Shown here in pieces: positions 1 to 9,745 of a stretch of DNA of 64,000 nucleotides. Position 1 is the stretch's first letter. Each line of letters opens with the position of its first letter. A program made the position numbers and the translations under genes. The stretch is from Rhodosporidiobolus odoratus (taxonomy: Eukaryota > Basidiomycota > Microbotryomycetes > Sporidiobolales > Sporidiobolaceae): NCBI GenBank assembly GCA_034387635.1, contig JAOANU010000015.1, forward strand, positions 248,001 through 312,000. The letters run 5' to 3'. The notes under the pieces are model-generated. The model searched no databases, was not told the origin of the DNA, and saw only the letters and a program-made list of their open reading frames with translations.

Positions 1-811
1 GAAGGTCCGTCTCTCTGTCCCTCCCGACCGTACAATCGCTGAAACGAACGAGATACAGCTGTGATTTTGAACGAGCACCTCACGGAAGCACTGCGGCGGC
101 TGAAGAAGAACTCTAGCGAGAATAGTGTCGATCAGTAAGCCTTTTTCTGCTGTTTCTCCCATCAACTCTCGAGCTGATTCATGCATTGCATAGGCGCCTC
201 GTATCGAACGTTCTTATCACTTTCCTCAATACACCTCGCGGCGATACCAAGCGATTCGAGATGCTACAGCTTATCGCCTCGATCCTCAACTGGACGGACG
301 ATCAGCGGGAAAAAGTTGGACTGCAACGCTCAGCCGGCAGTCTAGTGTCTTCCAGCGTCATATCAAGCGGGTCAAGAGGCGGAGGCAAGGGTCACGCGCG
401 AAGCGGGAAGACAGCAGCCGTTGACGAGGGCGTGGAAAACGAGGTGCGCTCGCCTCTTCACTCCCCTCGCTCATCTGGCTGATATTGCTCCCCGGTCTGT
501 AGTCATTCTCGAATCTATGGATTGAGTTCCTCCTCAAAGAAGCACAAGGCGGTACCCCCTCAGGCAAACCCGTCGCTTCTTCCTCTTCACCCCCGATATC
601 CGGTGGCCCTCTCTCCCCTTCCGCCAGCGGGCCATCCTCCGCCTCTCCATTCGGTCGCTTCGATCTACCCTCGCTCGGCTCGCCACCCGCCTCAACAGCA
701 TCAACACGGCGGCCGAGTTTGTCGAGTGTCTTCTCGAATGGCAGTTCCACCGCACCGACCAGCACAGCACCACCAAGCATCCAGGAAGAGGACACGAAAG
801 GGGTGTCATAG
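1..811 (+). CDS. RUD3: Golgin RUD3/GMAP-210, C-terminal part (5' end outside window)
   Basis: Only the end of the gene is present. Exons read 1-4, 59-134, 194-443 and 503-811. The joined peptide contains NEHLTEALRRLKK, RLVSNVLITFLNTPRGD, KRFEMLQLIASILNW and SFSNLWIEFLLKEA, the pattern of the GRAB (GRIP-related Arf-binding) domain and the motif after it in yeast Rud3 and animal GMAP-210. These are long coiled-coil cis-Golgi tethers recruited by Arf1. The last exon ends with a Ser/Pro/Thr-rich tail and the stop at 809-811. Without the intron 444-502 the reading would stop at 482 and lose the SFSNLWIEFLL motif, so the splice is well supported. The coiled coil that must precede this piece lies left of the window. 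Confidence 0.85.
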
Positions 812-1138
812 CCGAGCATATACCTGTATCACTCTCGTTGTATTGAGCTGAGCTGGCAGGCAGTGTAAGCTGTTTCCGGCCCGGGCGAATGGAATCTGCG
901 AAGGTCAGTCGAGGAGGAAACGAGTTGTCGATTCTCTCGGCGTTTGCTCGCACGCTCGTACGCGCTTTAGATGCTACATGTAGACATTCCCGGTCTGCCT
1001 CTCCTTGCGAGGTTCGCACCGGCGAATGTCAACTTTGTTCTCCTATGCCTTCTCTCCTTTCTTCTCCTTTCTTCTCCTTCTTCTCACTTCTCGTCTCGCT
1101 CCAGCCTGAGCAAGTACTCGCAGGTCTGTACACCAATA
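812..1138. other. Intergenic: RUD3 3' end to H2A promoter
   Basis: 327 bp with pyrimidine-rich tracts just before the H2A start (about 1040-1110), typical of a fungal 5' leader. No gene or clear TATA box seen. Confidence 0.5.
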
Positions 1139-2252
1139 ATGGCTCCTCCTCAGACTAGCGGTGGTAAGAGCATCGGCGGCAAGGGAAAGGGAGGAGGTCA
1201 ACCTAAGGTCATCCGCGACTCCGGTGCGCTCTCTTGCCCTCGCCTGCGCTGGTCTCGTCGAGAGGGTACTGAAGCGTCTCGCTACGGGGTTGCGACTGAG
1301 TAGAGAGGGCTGGCATCATCGTACGTATTTACTCTCTTCGCGTCTACTCTTTGCGTCCCCTAAACATTATCGCCACCTCGGTTATATACCTCGTACCTCC
1401 GCGGTTCGAGGGCAAACAAGACCAAAGTGCTCACCGCCTTCCATCGAGCAGTTCCCCGTCGGTCGCCTGCGCACTCACCTCAAGAAGGGGCATTACGCGG
1501 ACAGGATTGGGAAAGGATCGGCTGGTGCGTCGCGCTGCGCTCCTTCCGCCCAAGCCCTCAGCTCACATGTTCTACCTTCACAGTCTATATGGGTGCTGTG
1601 CTCGAGGTAAGTCAAGTCTCGCCAAGTTTTAGGCGGGTTTGACCCCTTATGTGGGCGATGAGGCGTCGCTTTGTTTGCTTCCATCGAGTGGATCTCGTAC
1701 GATATCGCCTAGTTCCGCGAGACACTGAGGTGATGGCGGTCGTCACGCTGCAGTATCTCATCGCCGAGATCCTCGAATTGGCTGGGAACGCGGCAAGGTA
1801 CGTCGGCTTCTCTCGGTCGTCTCTGCTCTCGTCATCATCCTATTCAGCTCGCGCATGCGGCCATCAGTTCCGCTGATAAATCGCGCGATTCGACAGAGAC
1901 AACAAGAAAAAACGCATCATTCCCCGCCACATTCAGCTCGCCGTCCGTAATGACGACGAGCTTAACCGCCTCCTCGCTCACGTCACACTCTCTGAGGGTG
2001 GCGTGCTGCCTCATGTGCACATCTCCCTTCTCCTTATTTCATCGATAGTAAGCGAACATGGCTGACATGCCATTTTCGCGCTCCTTCCGTCGACCTCTGC
2101 TACATCCGCAGATCCATACCGAGTACGCTTCTCGCTTGTGCCTTGCCTGAGACATATGACTGACTTGCGGCCCTGGCTATTTGCGCAGGCTCATCCCCGG
2201 GAAGGCGCCAAAGAGCAAGAAAAGCAAGAAGGCGGCCGCAGACGATGAGTAA
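1139..2252 (+). CDS. Histone H2A, divergent paralogue 1
   Basis: Exons 1139-1223, 1304-1320, 1452-1524, 1584-1606, 1754-1797, 1897-2014, 2112-2122 and 2189-2252 join in frame to about 144 residues. The histone fold is clear: [69 protein letters not shown] and GGVLPHIHTELIPGK. AARDNKK and NDDEL mark the canonical H2A branch, not H2A.Z (NASKDL, GDEEL). Acidic-patch residues are kept. The N-tail is Gly/Lys-rich ([15 protein letters not shown]). The C-tail ends [11 protein letters not shown] and lacks the SQ(E/D) phosphorylation motif of H2A.X-type yeast H2A. Loop 1 and the docking region differ from canonical H2A. It packages DNA in nucleosomes with H2B. Exon 2 is only 17 nt, matched by a 17-nt exon in the next gene, which supports the join. 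Confidence 0.85.
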
Positions 2253-2642
2253 AGGAGGAACTGGTCGCCCGTCAACTGCCCGCCGGAGTAAGCTGTTGCC
2301 CTTCGTTGAATTGTCCCGTACCCCCCGTCTACCGTCTGATGTCTTCTCGTACTCCTGACGATAGCTTTCCCGTTTCGTTTGCTCGCGTTTTGTTGCCAGT
2401 CTCCGTGTAGTACTGTTACTGTTTGTCCGCGAATAGCGGGTGAGTCGCCCCCGTCCGAATGATCTTCGAGTCGGAGCGCCCGAGAAGAGCGAATGCTGCG
2501 GCCCAAGTGCAAGGGAGGGAAAGCTAGACATTTTTAGTTGACCTTCCTAAGTCCGAATTGTTCGCTTCTCTCCTTCCTTCTTCCTCAACTTGCCCATCCA
2601 TACCAAGCTCCCGATCAGCTACTCTATCCGTACCTATAAGCT
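2253..2642. other. Intergenic between the two H2A genes
   Basis: 390 bp holding the 3' end of H2A-1 and the promoter/leader of H2A-2 (CT-rich at 2565-2590). No divergently oriented H2B gene, which often neighbours H2A in yeasts, is present here. Confidence 0.5.
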
Positions 2643-3563
2643 ATGGCCGGCAAGTCAGCTGGCCCACAGACTAGCGGCGGCAAGTCTTCCTCCCAGAAGG
2701 ACGCGAAGAAGAAGGCCGTCTCCCGCTCTGGTACGTTCAAGACTGCACGTCAGCGTCAATAGACCCAGAACTGAGCGCTGTTAATCCCGGCCACAGTCGC
2801 CGCTGGCCTTCAGGTGTGTGTTTCCGCCGATCCAAGTCTGAGCCTGATTGAGCTCACCGCGCTGAGGCCCGCAGTTTCCCGTCGGTCGTATTCATCGCTA
2901 CCTGAAGGAGGGTAATCGTATTGAGAGGCTGAGCAAGACCGCTCCAGGTGAGCCAAATCCAGCTGTCCGGGTCTCAGGGGGAACGAGCTGACTGCCATTC
3001 CTGATTTCTCCCGCTTTGGTCGCGGCCAGTCTACATGGCCGCTGTTCTCGAATACCTCTGCGCCGAGGTCCTCGAGCTGGCTGGTAACGCTGCTCGGTGC
3101 GCTGCTGACTCTGACAGCATCTTCAGCACTGCGCGCGAGCTGATCACAGATTCGTCCTCTTCAGCGACAATAAGAAGAGCCGCATCGTTCCGCGCCACCT
3201 CCAGCTCGCCATACGTAATGATGAAGAGCTTCACAGGCTGCTCGGAGACGTGACAATTTCGCAGGGTGGGGTTCTCCCGAACGTGCGTGCCGTCTTCACC
3301 GAGTCTTTCCGCCCGAGGTCGTCCTTGCCTGATTACATGTCTCCCTGTTGACGGAGTGAGGCATCGAGTAGTCTCTTTCAGAACATCGTTGACATCGCAT
3401 CGACGTGTAGATCCATTCGTGCCTCCTCGCTGGCAACCACCCCGCCAAGAGCACGGCAGTAAAAGGGCGAGCAGCGGGAAGACCAGCAAGAAGAATAAGA
3501 AGGGCGACACTGACGACGACGAAGAGGAGACGCAGCAGGAGTCGACCAACTACTGAGTGCTAG
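2643..3563 (+). CDS. Histone H2A, divergent paralogue 2
   Basis: Exons 2643-2730, 2797-2813, 2875-2947, 3030-3096, 3165-3282 and 3411-3563. Recognisable H2A core: [77 protein letters not shown] and [17 protein letters not shown]. Internal exons are 17, 73, 67 and 118 nt, the same lengths as the matching coding blocks of H2A-1, so the genes are tandem duplicates that diverged. The last exon is odd. The frame that gives [13 protein letters not shown] continues into an Arg/Thr-rich tail to the stop at 3561-3563. A second frame gives a plausible Lys- then Asp/Glu-rich tail ([14 protein letters not shown], ending STNY) to a stop at 3554-3556. A missing base, a frameshift or a 41-nt intron (3419-3459) could join the frames. 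No SQ(E/D) motif in either tail. Confidence 0.8.
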
Positions 3564-3875
3564 GGAACGACGGCTGAGAGCGGTCGAGGGGGTAAAGGCC
3601 GTTTGAGAAGGTTGTCACTTTTTCTAATCCGCCTCTCCTCCTCCTTGCTCGTCTACCCAAGGTCCCTGAACACCACATCCTTCCTCTACACGCTGTTTCC
3701 CCTCTGTACCTCGCCTCGAATTTCCTCTGTCGTTCTCTCTCACGCTTGTCGCTTGTAACAATTACGCTTGCGAAAACCTCTTTTCATCTCTCGGTTGTCG
3801 CCGTTCAGCCTGGGCAAGACAGTCCGTAAGAACCATCGAGACGTATGAGCTCTCTATCGCCTATACGAATCACGT
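3564..3875. other. Convergent intergenic, H2A-2 / dehydrogenase
   Basis: 312 bp between two gene 3' ends, pyrimidine-rich on the plus strand. No gene, hairpin terminator or histone 3' stem-loop recognised. Confidence 0.5.
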
Positions 3876-5447
3876 CTAGAAGGCGCCCTTTTGCTCCGCT
3901 ACAGTGAACGACATCTTGCCGGTCTCGAGGCCGTGCACGATATTCTGCAAGCAGACGGCCTCCATCTCCCGCTGCGTCTCGACGGTGAGGGTCCTGTACA
4001 TGAGTATGGGTCAGTGACGAGGTCATGTTCAACGCTAACAAGTCTTGAGTCGAGAAAGAAAAGAGCGGAGCAGGATAGAGAGGGAAAGGCGGGCAGACGC
4101 GCGGGCCGGCGCACAGGCGAACGATGTGAGACGTAAGAGGACAGTAGCAAGAGCGAAAGAGTGAACGGGACGTACCCGACGTGAGGCAAAAGGAACGCTT
4201 TCTCCGCCGCAGGACCGGCCAGCAGCCCGGGGTGCACCCTCGGTTCGTCCTCATACACGTCGAGGCCGCATCCGGCGATCTCGCCACTTTTCAACGCCTC
4301 GACAAGTGCAGCCTCATCCACCACCCCACCTCGCGCAGTATTGATCAGCACCGCTGACCGTTTCATCTTCTTGAATTGCTCGACGCCCATCGTATGCCGA
4401 GTCTTCGGGGTGAGGGGGAGGTTGAGAGAAACGACGTCCGAGGTAGAGAGTAGATCATCCAGAGAAGCGACGTATGTCGCGCCACCTTCTAGCTCGGGAG
4501 ACAGCTGAGAACGGTTGTGATAGATGATTGTCATGCCGAGTGCACGAGCGCGGTGGGCAAAAGCGCGACCGATCCCTCCCATGCCGAGAATGCCGAGCTG
4601 CGAGAGCAAACGACGGTAAGTGGGGCTCCGGAGAGGCGAGAGCCTGGCTGAACCGTACCACTTTGCCGGCAGGATCGTTGGATAGCCCGAGATCCTGGTG
4701 CCACTTTCCATCCCGCAGGTTCTTCTGCGCTCGCCCGAATTGACGAAGCGCACCAAGGACAAGGAACAGGGCAGTGTCGGCTGTAGGAGCGTCGACAACA
4801 GTAGGGACATTCTGTTGGTCGGCGAAGGAGAGAAAGGGCAAGAAGGTGACGGTGTGAGCTACCTCTACAGGACGGAGTGCGTGGCTGGAATGGTGGGCGA
4901 GCGTACAGCGAATTGAATCTGTCGAGAAGTGCAAGCGGCAACGTCGACTGCGGCGAGACTTATTAGCGCAGAACGCGAGCTGACAAACGACGCCGGGAAG
5001 AAAGTCATGTACTCGCATCGTAGCCTGCGCCATTCGAGGCAAAGTACTTGAGGCTTTCCGGCAACGCTTTTACCAGCTCGTAGTCGTACTTTCCGAGGAT
5101 CTGCTCCGGTGCAGAAGCGGATCAGAATGGGAAAACCGGGGTTTCGTGAGCAGGGCAACGCGGATTCCTCACCCTGTTCGAGTCGCGGTTGAAGTGCCGG
5201 TACAGTCCGGAGCACTCTTTGTACTTGGTCTGACAGTCCTGAATGAACTCCTCGCGAGAACTGGACGATAAAGGCTGCGATGGTGCATACAACACACGAA
5301 ATGAGCTGGTTAACGTGCAAGCGCCCGGGCAGAGTTACGCACCACGAACTCCACCTTCTGCTCCAGCTCCTCGTATACACTCGTGGCGAGCTTGATCTCG
5401 TCTGCGAGCAGAATAGCCGGCTTGCGTTGAGAGATGGAGGGAGACAT
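3876..5447 (-). CDS. D-2-hydroxyacid dehydrogenase (glyoxylate/hydroxypyruvate reductase type)
   Basis: Starts at the ATG 5447-5445 and reads through several short introns to a TAG at 3878-3876. The N-terminal piece has AILLADEIKLATSVYEELEQ and SNGAGYDAIDVAACT, the first catalytic-domain half. NVPTVVDAPTADTALFLVL follows, then the Rossmann motif LGILGMGGIGRAFAHRARAL with NRS after the second strand, which suggests NADPH preference. NTARGGVVDEAALVEAL holds the substrate Arg, LDVYEDEP the Glu, and LLPHVGTLTVETQREME the catalytic His. The family reduces 2-oxoacids such as glyoxylate or hydroxypyruvate in the cytosol or mitochondria. No clear targeting signal. The exact substrate cannot be told from sequence. 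Confidence 0.88.
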
Positions 5448-5802
5448 GGCGAAGCAACGAGGGGCGAGCGCAGGGAAGGCGCGAGTGGAGATCAATCCAG
5501 GTCGAAGCAATAGTGTAGACATCGCAGAAGGAGCAGCCCAAGTTGAATTCGAGGTGCGGGTGCAAGCGGCAAAACCGGAACTGGGGAAAATGCGGAGGGA
5601 GCGGAGCAAGCGGCAAGTGAGCCGAAGAAGCCGACGGGAGCTAAAGTCAGCGAGCAGCACGTCCTGCTAGCATGCATGCAAGATGCCGAGCACCATGAGC
5701 GGAAAGACGAGGAGGAGAATTGGCTTTCAGGAGACAGGCGCCATGATGGTCTGGCGACTAAGGGCGACTGAAGAAGAATGCCAATGACCCAATGCATCTC
5801 CT
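5448..5802. other. Intergenic, MYST 3' end and dehydrogenase promoter
   Basis: 355 bp between two minus-strand genes. Open frames here lack homology signals and look like chance readings. No motif recognised. Confidence 0.5.
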
Positions 5803-8537
5803 TCACCGCTCGTCAAGCCCCACGACATACGAGACGTCTAGGATGGGCATCTCCCTCACTCGGCAAGCGCGAGCAACCAGCTCAATGAGCTCCGGCGTGA
5901 TGACCACTTCGTCATCGCGCTGTTTCCCTTTTCCCTGCTCCTCGTCCTTCTCGTCGTCGGTCTCCACCTTGACCTCTTCTCCACCAGCTGCCGAGACCGC
6001 AGGCGAGACGGCTCTCCGGTAGCGTGCCAATCCGCTTTCAACCATAGCGAACGCAACATCGTCGGGTCGGAGGTTGACCGCCTCCGCCAGGTCATCGAGC
6101 GTGGTCGGAAAGCTAAAGCCGTCAGGCTGGCTGTCTTGAAGTGAGAGGGCTTGTCGTGGGCCGGCGGGGCGAAGCCTTAGCGTGAACGCCTTGGCGGGCG
6201 ACGAAGATAGGGTGGAAGCGAGGGTGACGGCACCGGCCGGAAGCTCGCCATCCCAGCCTTTTGAGCGCCGGATCCGTTTGCGTCGCTCGTGCTCCTCGTC
6301 GCCATTTTTTACCGGAGAGGAAGAGAGTCGAGTGGCGCTCGAGTCGGCAGCGGCGGCCAGAACGGCGTCGATGTGAGGCGGCTCGGACCGCAAGGCGAAG
6401 ATGGCGCGGAAGTAGCGGACGAGGACAGCGGTCCAGTGTGCAAGGTAGCCTTTTTCTCCAAGCTCGGAGAGTGGCCGTTCGGGTGTTCCTGGAGTTGCGG
6501 AAAGGCGGCGGGACAGTTCATAACCTGCAGCACGAAGTTGATGAGGACAGTCTCAGCATGTTCAAGAGACTCAGAAGAGCGCACTGAACTCAATCAGGAG
6601 TGTTGCCCAACCTTTCTGACGAAAGGGGGGGAAGACAACGATGCATGCGAGGTTGTAGTCGTCGTAAGAGAGTTTTTCCTGCAGCAAAATGAGCCGCATA
6701 AGTATGCGGCGTATGTAAAAAGAGGGGACCATAGATGTACTTTGGAGAAGTAGCCTAGCACCCACTCTTGCTTGCCCATCGTCTCGGTGAGCAAGTAGAA
6801 CGAGAAGCCCTCGACCTGAAAATGCGAGGATTGTCAGTATCGATGAACTCTCTAGCCAGAACAGGCTGAATCGTACATCGTAGAACATGTACTTGTGTTC
6901 GATGAACAATTTGGCGAAGAGGCAGAGATTCTGGCAGTAAAGCTGCGAGGGAAAATCCTTTAGCAGGTCCCCTTGACAGGGAAGGAACCTGCTGTACCTT
7001 GGCGGTGGCACCGTCGACTTCCCATATACTTGTCGCTCCTCGCTGGTAAACCCGTTGTCCCGGTGGCCGATCAATATCGCAATCTTTCTGCGGCAAGTAA
7101 ACCGATACGCCCGTCAGCGCCTCAGGCAGTACAGTCACCCGAAGGGGAAGGGAATAAGAAGAGGACAGACCTGATGAGCGGTATAGACTTCAGCCAGAGC
7201 GAAGTACTTGAAGCATTTTTCGCAAACATAGAGCCGCTCCTTCTCCCTCAACCGCTCCTCCTCTTTCTCCTTCTCGCTTTCGATCTTCATTCGCTCTTCC
7301 CGTGCCTTGCGTGCGATCTCCCGCTGTTGACGTTGCGTGAGGTAGGGGATTCCATCCGGATTCGTGGCAGGTGAGGCTGGACCTGCAACGGCTTTCGCAG
7401 CCCGGGCGGCGGCTCGTTTGGCCTTTTGCGACTGACCAGGCGGCTTGGGGAGGAATCGACCACGTTGACCTCGAGCGGTCCTCTCGTTCGTGTTCGTGGT
7501 CGAGCTCTGATTGGGTATGGGCGCAGGAACGGCGGAAGTGGAAGCGATGGGCTGAGGAGTGGGCGTTGTCGATGGTAGTTGAGAAGCTAGTGGAGTGGGA
7601 GCACGGACGTTGGCTGGCGAAGAAAGCGATACAGGAGATAGTAGGGATGATGGTGCAGGTAAAGGGACCGGCAGCTGGAAAGGAAGAGGGTATACTGGCT
7701 CGGCATCGTTTGAGGCAGACGTTGCGGAGGTCGCCTGTGAGTCGGGCAGTAGTAGGTCGTAACCGACTCGGGCACTCTCTGCTGACATACGAGACGAGGT
7801 AGCGGGGTGATCGACGGTACACTCGGCCAGAGAGGGATTGGAAGGCGAGCGGTGAGCGGCGGTCGGCGAGCAGGATAGCCCGTCTGTCTCGTGATCTGCA
7901 GGACCCCTCGCTTTTGAGCCACGGAATGTTAAGGGCGAGTCGCCGTCGACTGTCATCGAGGCAGTCTCGTTCGTCGCGCCTTGCGAGCTTCCTGGGACTG
8001 GGAAGGTCGCACTACCTCCTGCCTCGCCCGCACTTCGCTCTGCATGTCCCACTGTCCTGCTTGACTTTTCTTTGGCGCCTTCAGAAGATCCGCTCGCCTT
8101 CTTCTTGCCAAAGCGCCCTCCTGCTACGCGTTCCTGCCCCTTCGTTTTCCCATCGTCCGTCGCGAGCAGGGCTTTCTCGCCTGATTCTGCCCTGAGTTCG
8201 TCTAGCGGATACGGTGACCTGAACTGAACGAGGATCTCGTAATCGGCGTAGATGACACAGTCGAGCTGGCGAGAGGAGCTGGACGAGCTAGACGGAGGAG
8301 GGGGCGGAGCAGAAGAGGCCTGTAACAAAGATATCAGGGCGGACGGGAAAAAGAAACGGAGGGAGCACAGCTTACACCTAGGCTAGATTCCTTTGACCGT
8401 TTCTGTTCCTCCTTTACTGCCGTAGCGGATTGTGCAGCCCCACTTTTCGCATCACGCGTCGAAGTCGAGGTAACGTCGGTCGTGAGCGTGCTGGGCGCGT
8501 CAGAAACGCTGTAGAGCTCTGGAGATACTCCTGGCAT
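5803..8537 (-). CDS. MYST-family histone acetyltransferase with large insertion
   Basis: The catalytic domain is complete when exons are joined: YADYEILVQFRSPYP (MYST zinc-finger hairpin), YVCEKCFKYFALAEVYTAHQ followed by KDC (C2HC finger), PPGQRVYQRGATSIWEVDG, YCQNLCLFAKLFIEHKYMFY, VLGYFSKEKLSYDDYNLAC with the conserved Cys, RQKGWATLLIEFSYELS (acetyl-CoA loop; family usually Q/RxxGxG, here GWA) and GTPERPLSELG with the conserved Glu. The C-terminal winged part has FSFPTTLDDLAEAVNLR and VVITPELIEL. About 310 low-complexity residues (Ser/Pro/Ala, then Lys/Arg/Glu) lie between SPYP and the C2HC finger, where relatives have about ten. No chromo/Tudor-knot domain seen, so it may be Sas2- or Sas3-like. 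The first exon (8418-8537, donor gtaaag) is uncertain; the start could be elsewhere. Predicted to acetylate histone tails in the nucleus. Confidence 0.8.
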
Positions 8538-8760
8538 GCCTTGATATGCACTACGAGCAGGGTCGAGTGATACGAGGAGAGCGTGGTGGCCCAAAACAAG
8601 ACTTGAAGATGAGAGAATGGATTCTCCTCTGCACTCAGTGGTCCACGACTCGGAAACCGTCGAGACGCATCGCAAAGGGCTCGCTGGACCTCACCCTCTC
8701 GTTCTGGTCCATGCCGCTTCACCTGACCTCGTTACTTCGTTTACTGCAGCTCGTCGACAT

Positions 8761-9263
8761 GTCCTCCAACAACGTCGTCCAAGTACCACGCCGCAGGATC
8801 AACGATCTACCAATCGAGCTCACGGAATACATTGTTGAAATCGCTGCAAAGCAAGACGAGGATCACGAGGAATGGTGGAATGGTCCACCGCACTAGCACT
8901 TCTAAACACGCTCGCCACGATCGCGCCGATTAAACCGCTTGCACTGAAGGGCCAGCAAGGACGTTACGGAAGCAGCCTCGCAAAGCTCTCGCGTGCGTCG
9001 AAGGAATGGTCTGTATTTGGCGGATCCGCACCTCTTCAAGGTTGGCTGGCTTTTCTCTCTCTCTCTGCTGTTTGTATGCTTACTCGAGCCTCCCTCTTCT
9101 CTCGACTCGAGCTCGACACCAACGACCCAAACTCACTTCGGCATTGGCGGTTGCGGCGCGAGCCCCTCACATCCCAAATTTGCACAACGTCAACGCCTCC
9201 TTCGTCAGATTGGCGGAGGCGCTAGGTCCGCTCGAGTTGGATAGGTTGGCAAGGACCGGGTAG
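8761..9263 (+). pseudogene. F-box-like gene, broken by frameshifts
   Basis: Begins with an ATG and RRRINDLPIELTEYIVEIAA, an F-box-like start. The frame stops at 8894-8896 after a perfect 8-bp tandem duplication, GGAATGGT at 8869-8876 and 8877-8884. Removing one copy gives EEWSTALALLNTL, then LAKLSRASKEW. A second, one-base break near 9009 is needed to reach LYLADPHLFK, the usual end of a fungal F-box region. A third frame carries ALAVAARAPHIPNLHNVNAS and FVRLAEALGPLELDRLARTG before a stop at 9261-9263. An intron starting at 9042 (gttggc) may lie between, but no GT-AG intron of usable length explains the first two breaks. F-box proteins are SCF ubiquitin-ligase adaptors. Best read as a decayed member of such a family. 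Confidence 0.6.
8869..8884 (+). repeat. 8-bp tandem duplication causing a frameshift
   Basis: GGAATGGT occurs twice back to back. One copy restores the F-box-like reading frame, so this looks like a replication-slippage mutation. Confidence 0.8.
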
Positions 9264-9745
9264 CGAACGTGCAGGAATGAGGCGCGCAGACGAAGCGAGA
9301 TCGTTGGGTGGAGTGAGACGTACCGTTGCTTCCGCCCGAGACTTATTAAGCTTGTGTTGCAGGAATCACACTGTTTGCCTTCGTTCGGCCCTCTCTCGAG
9401 CTCCGCGTCTTCCCGGCTTGGCTGCTCTGCTCAGTGCTCTCTTTGGTCTACATTGTTGGCTCAGCGAGACATGGCTCACAGGCAAGTCAGACCGATCGGT
9501 GGTGTCCGTGTCCTTGCCTTTCCTTCGCCCTCTCCTTTGGGTCTTGCACTGGCCACCTGAGCGCGTCTGTCTCTTGCTGGTGAGCTTTGACCTTGTGCAC
9601 ATTGCAAAGCAAGTTCTGATTTTGTTGCCGGAATACATTGGAAATACTGAGAGGGGGAGAGGAAGGAAGAGAGAGAGAGAGGAAAAGAAAAACCTAAGCG
9701 ACGCCCGCAAACTTCCGATTTGAACCAGATCCAGTACTTGGTCGA
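9264..9745. other. Intergenic, F-box remnant to RRM gene 3' end
   Basis: 482 bp. Contains a purine-rich GA stretch about 9648-9690. Open frames here have no recognisable protein pattern. Nothing else seen. Confidence 0.5.

Noticed and set aside
1139..3563. H2A.Z identity for the two H2A genes
   Set aside because: Both carry AARDNKK and ND(D/E)EL, canonical H2A signatures, not the H2A.Z NASKDL/GDEEL forms.
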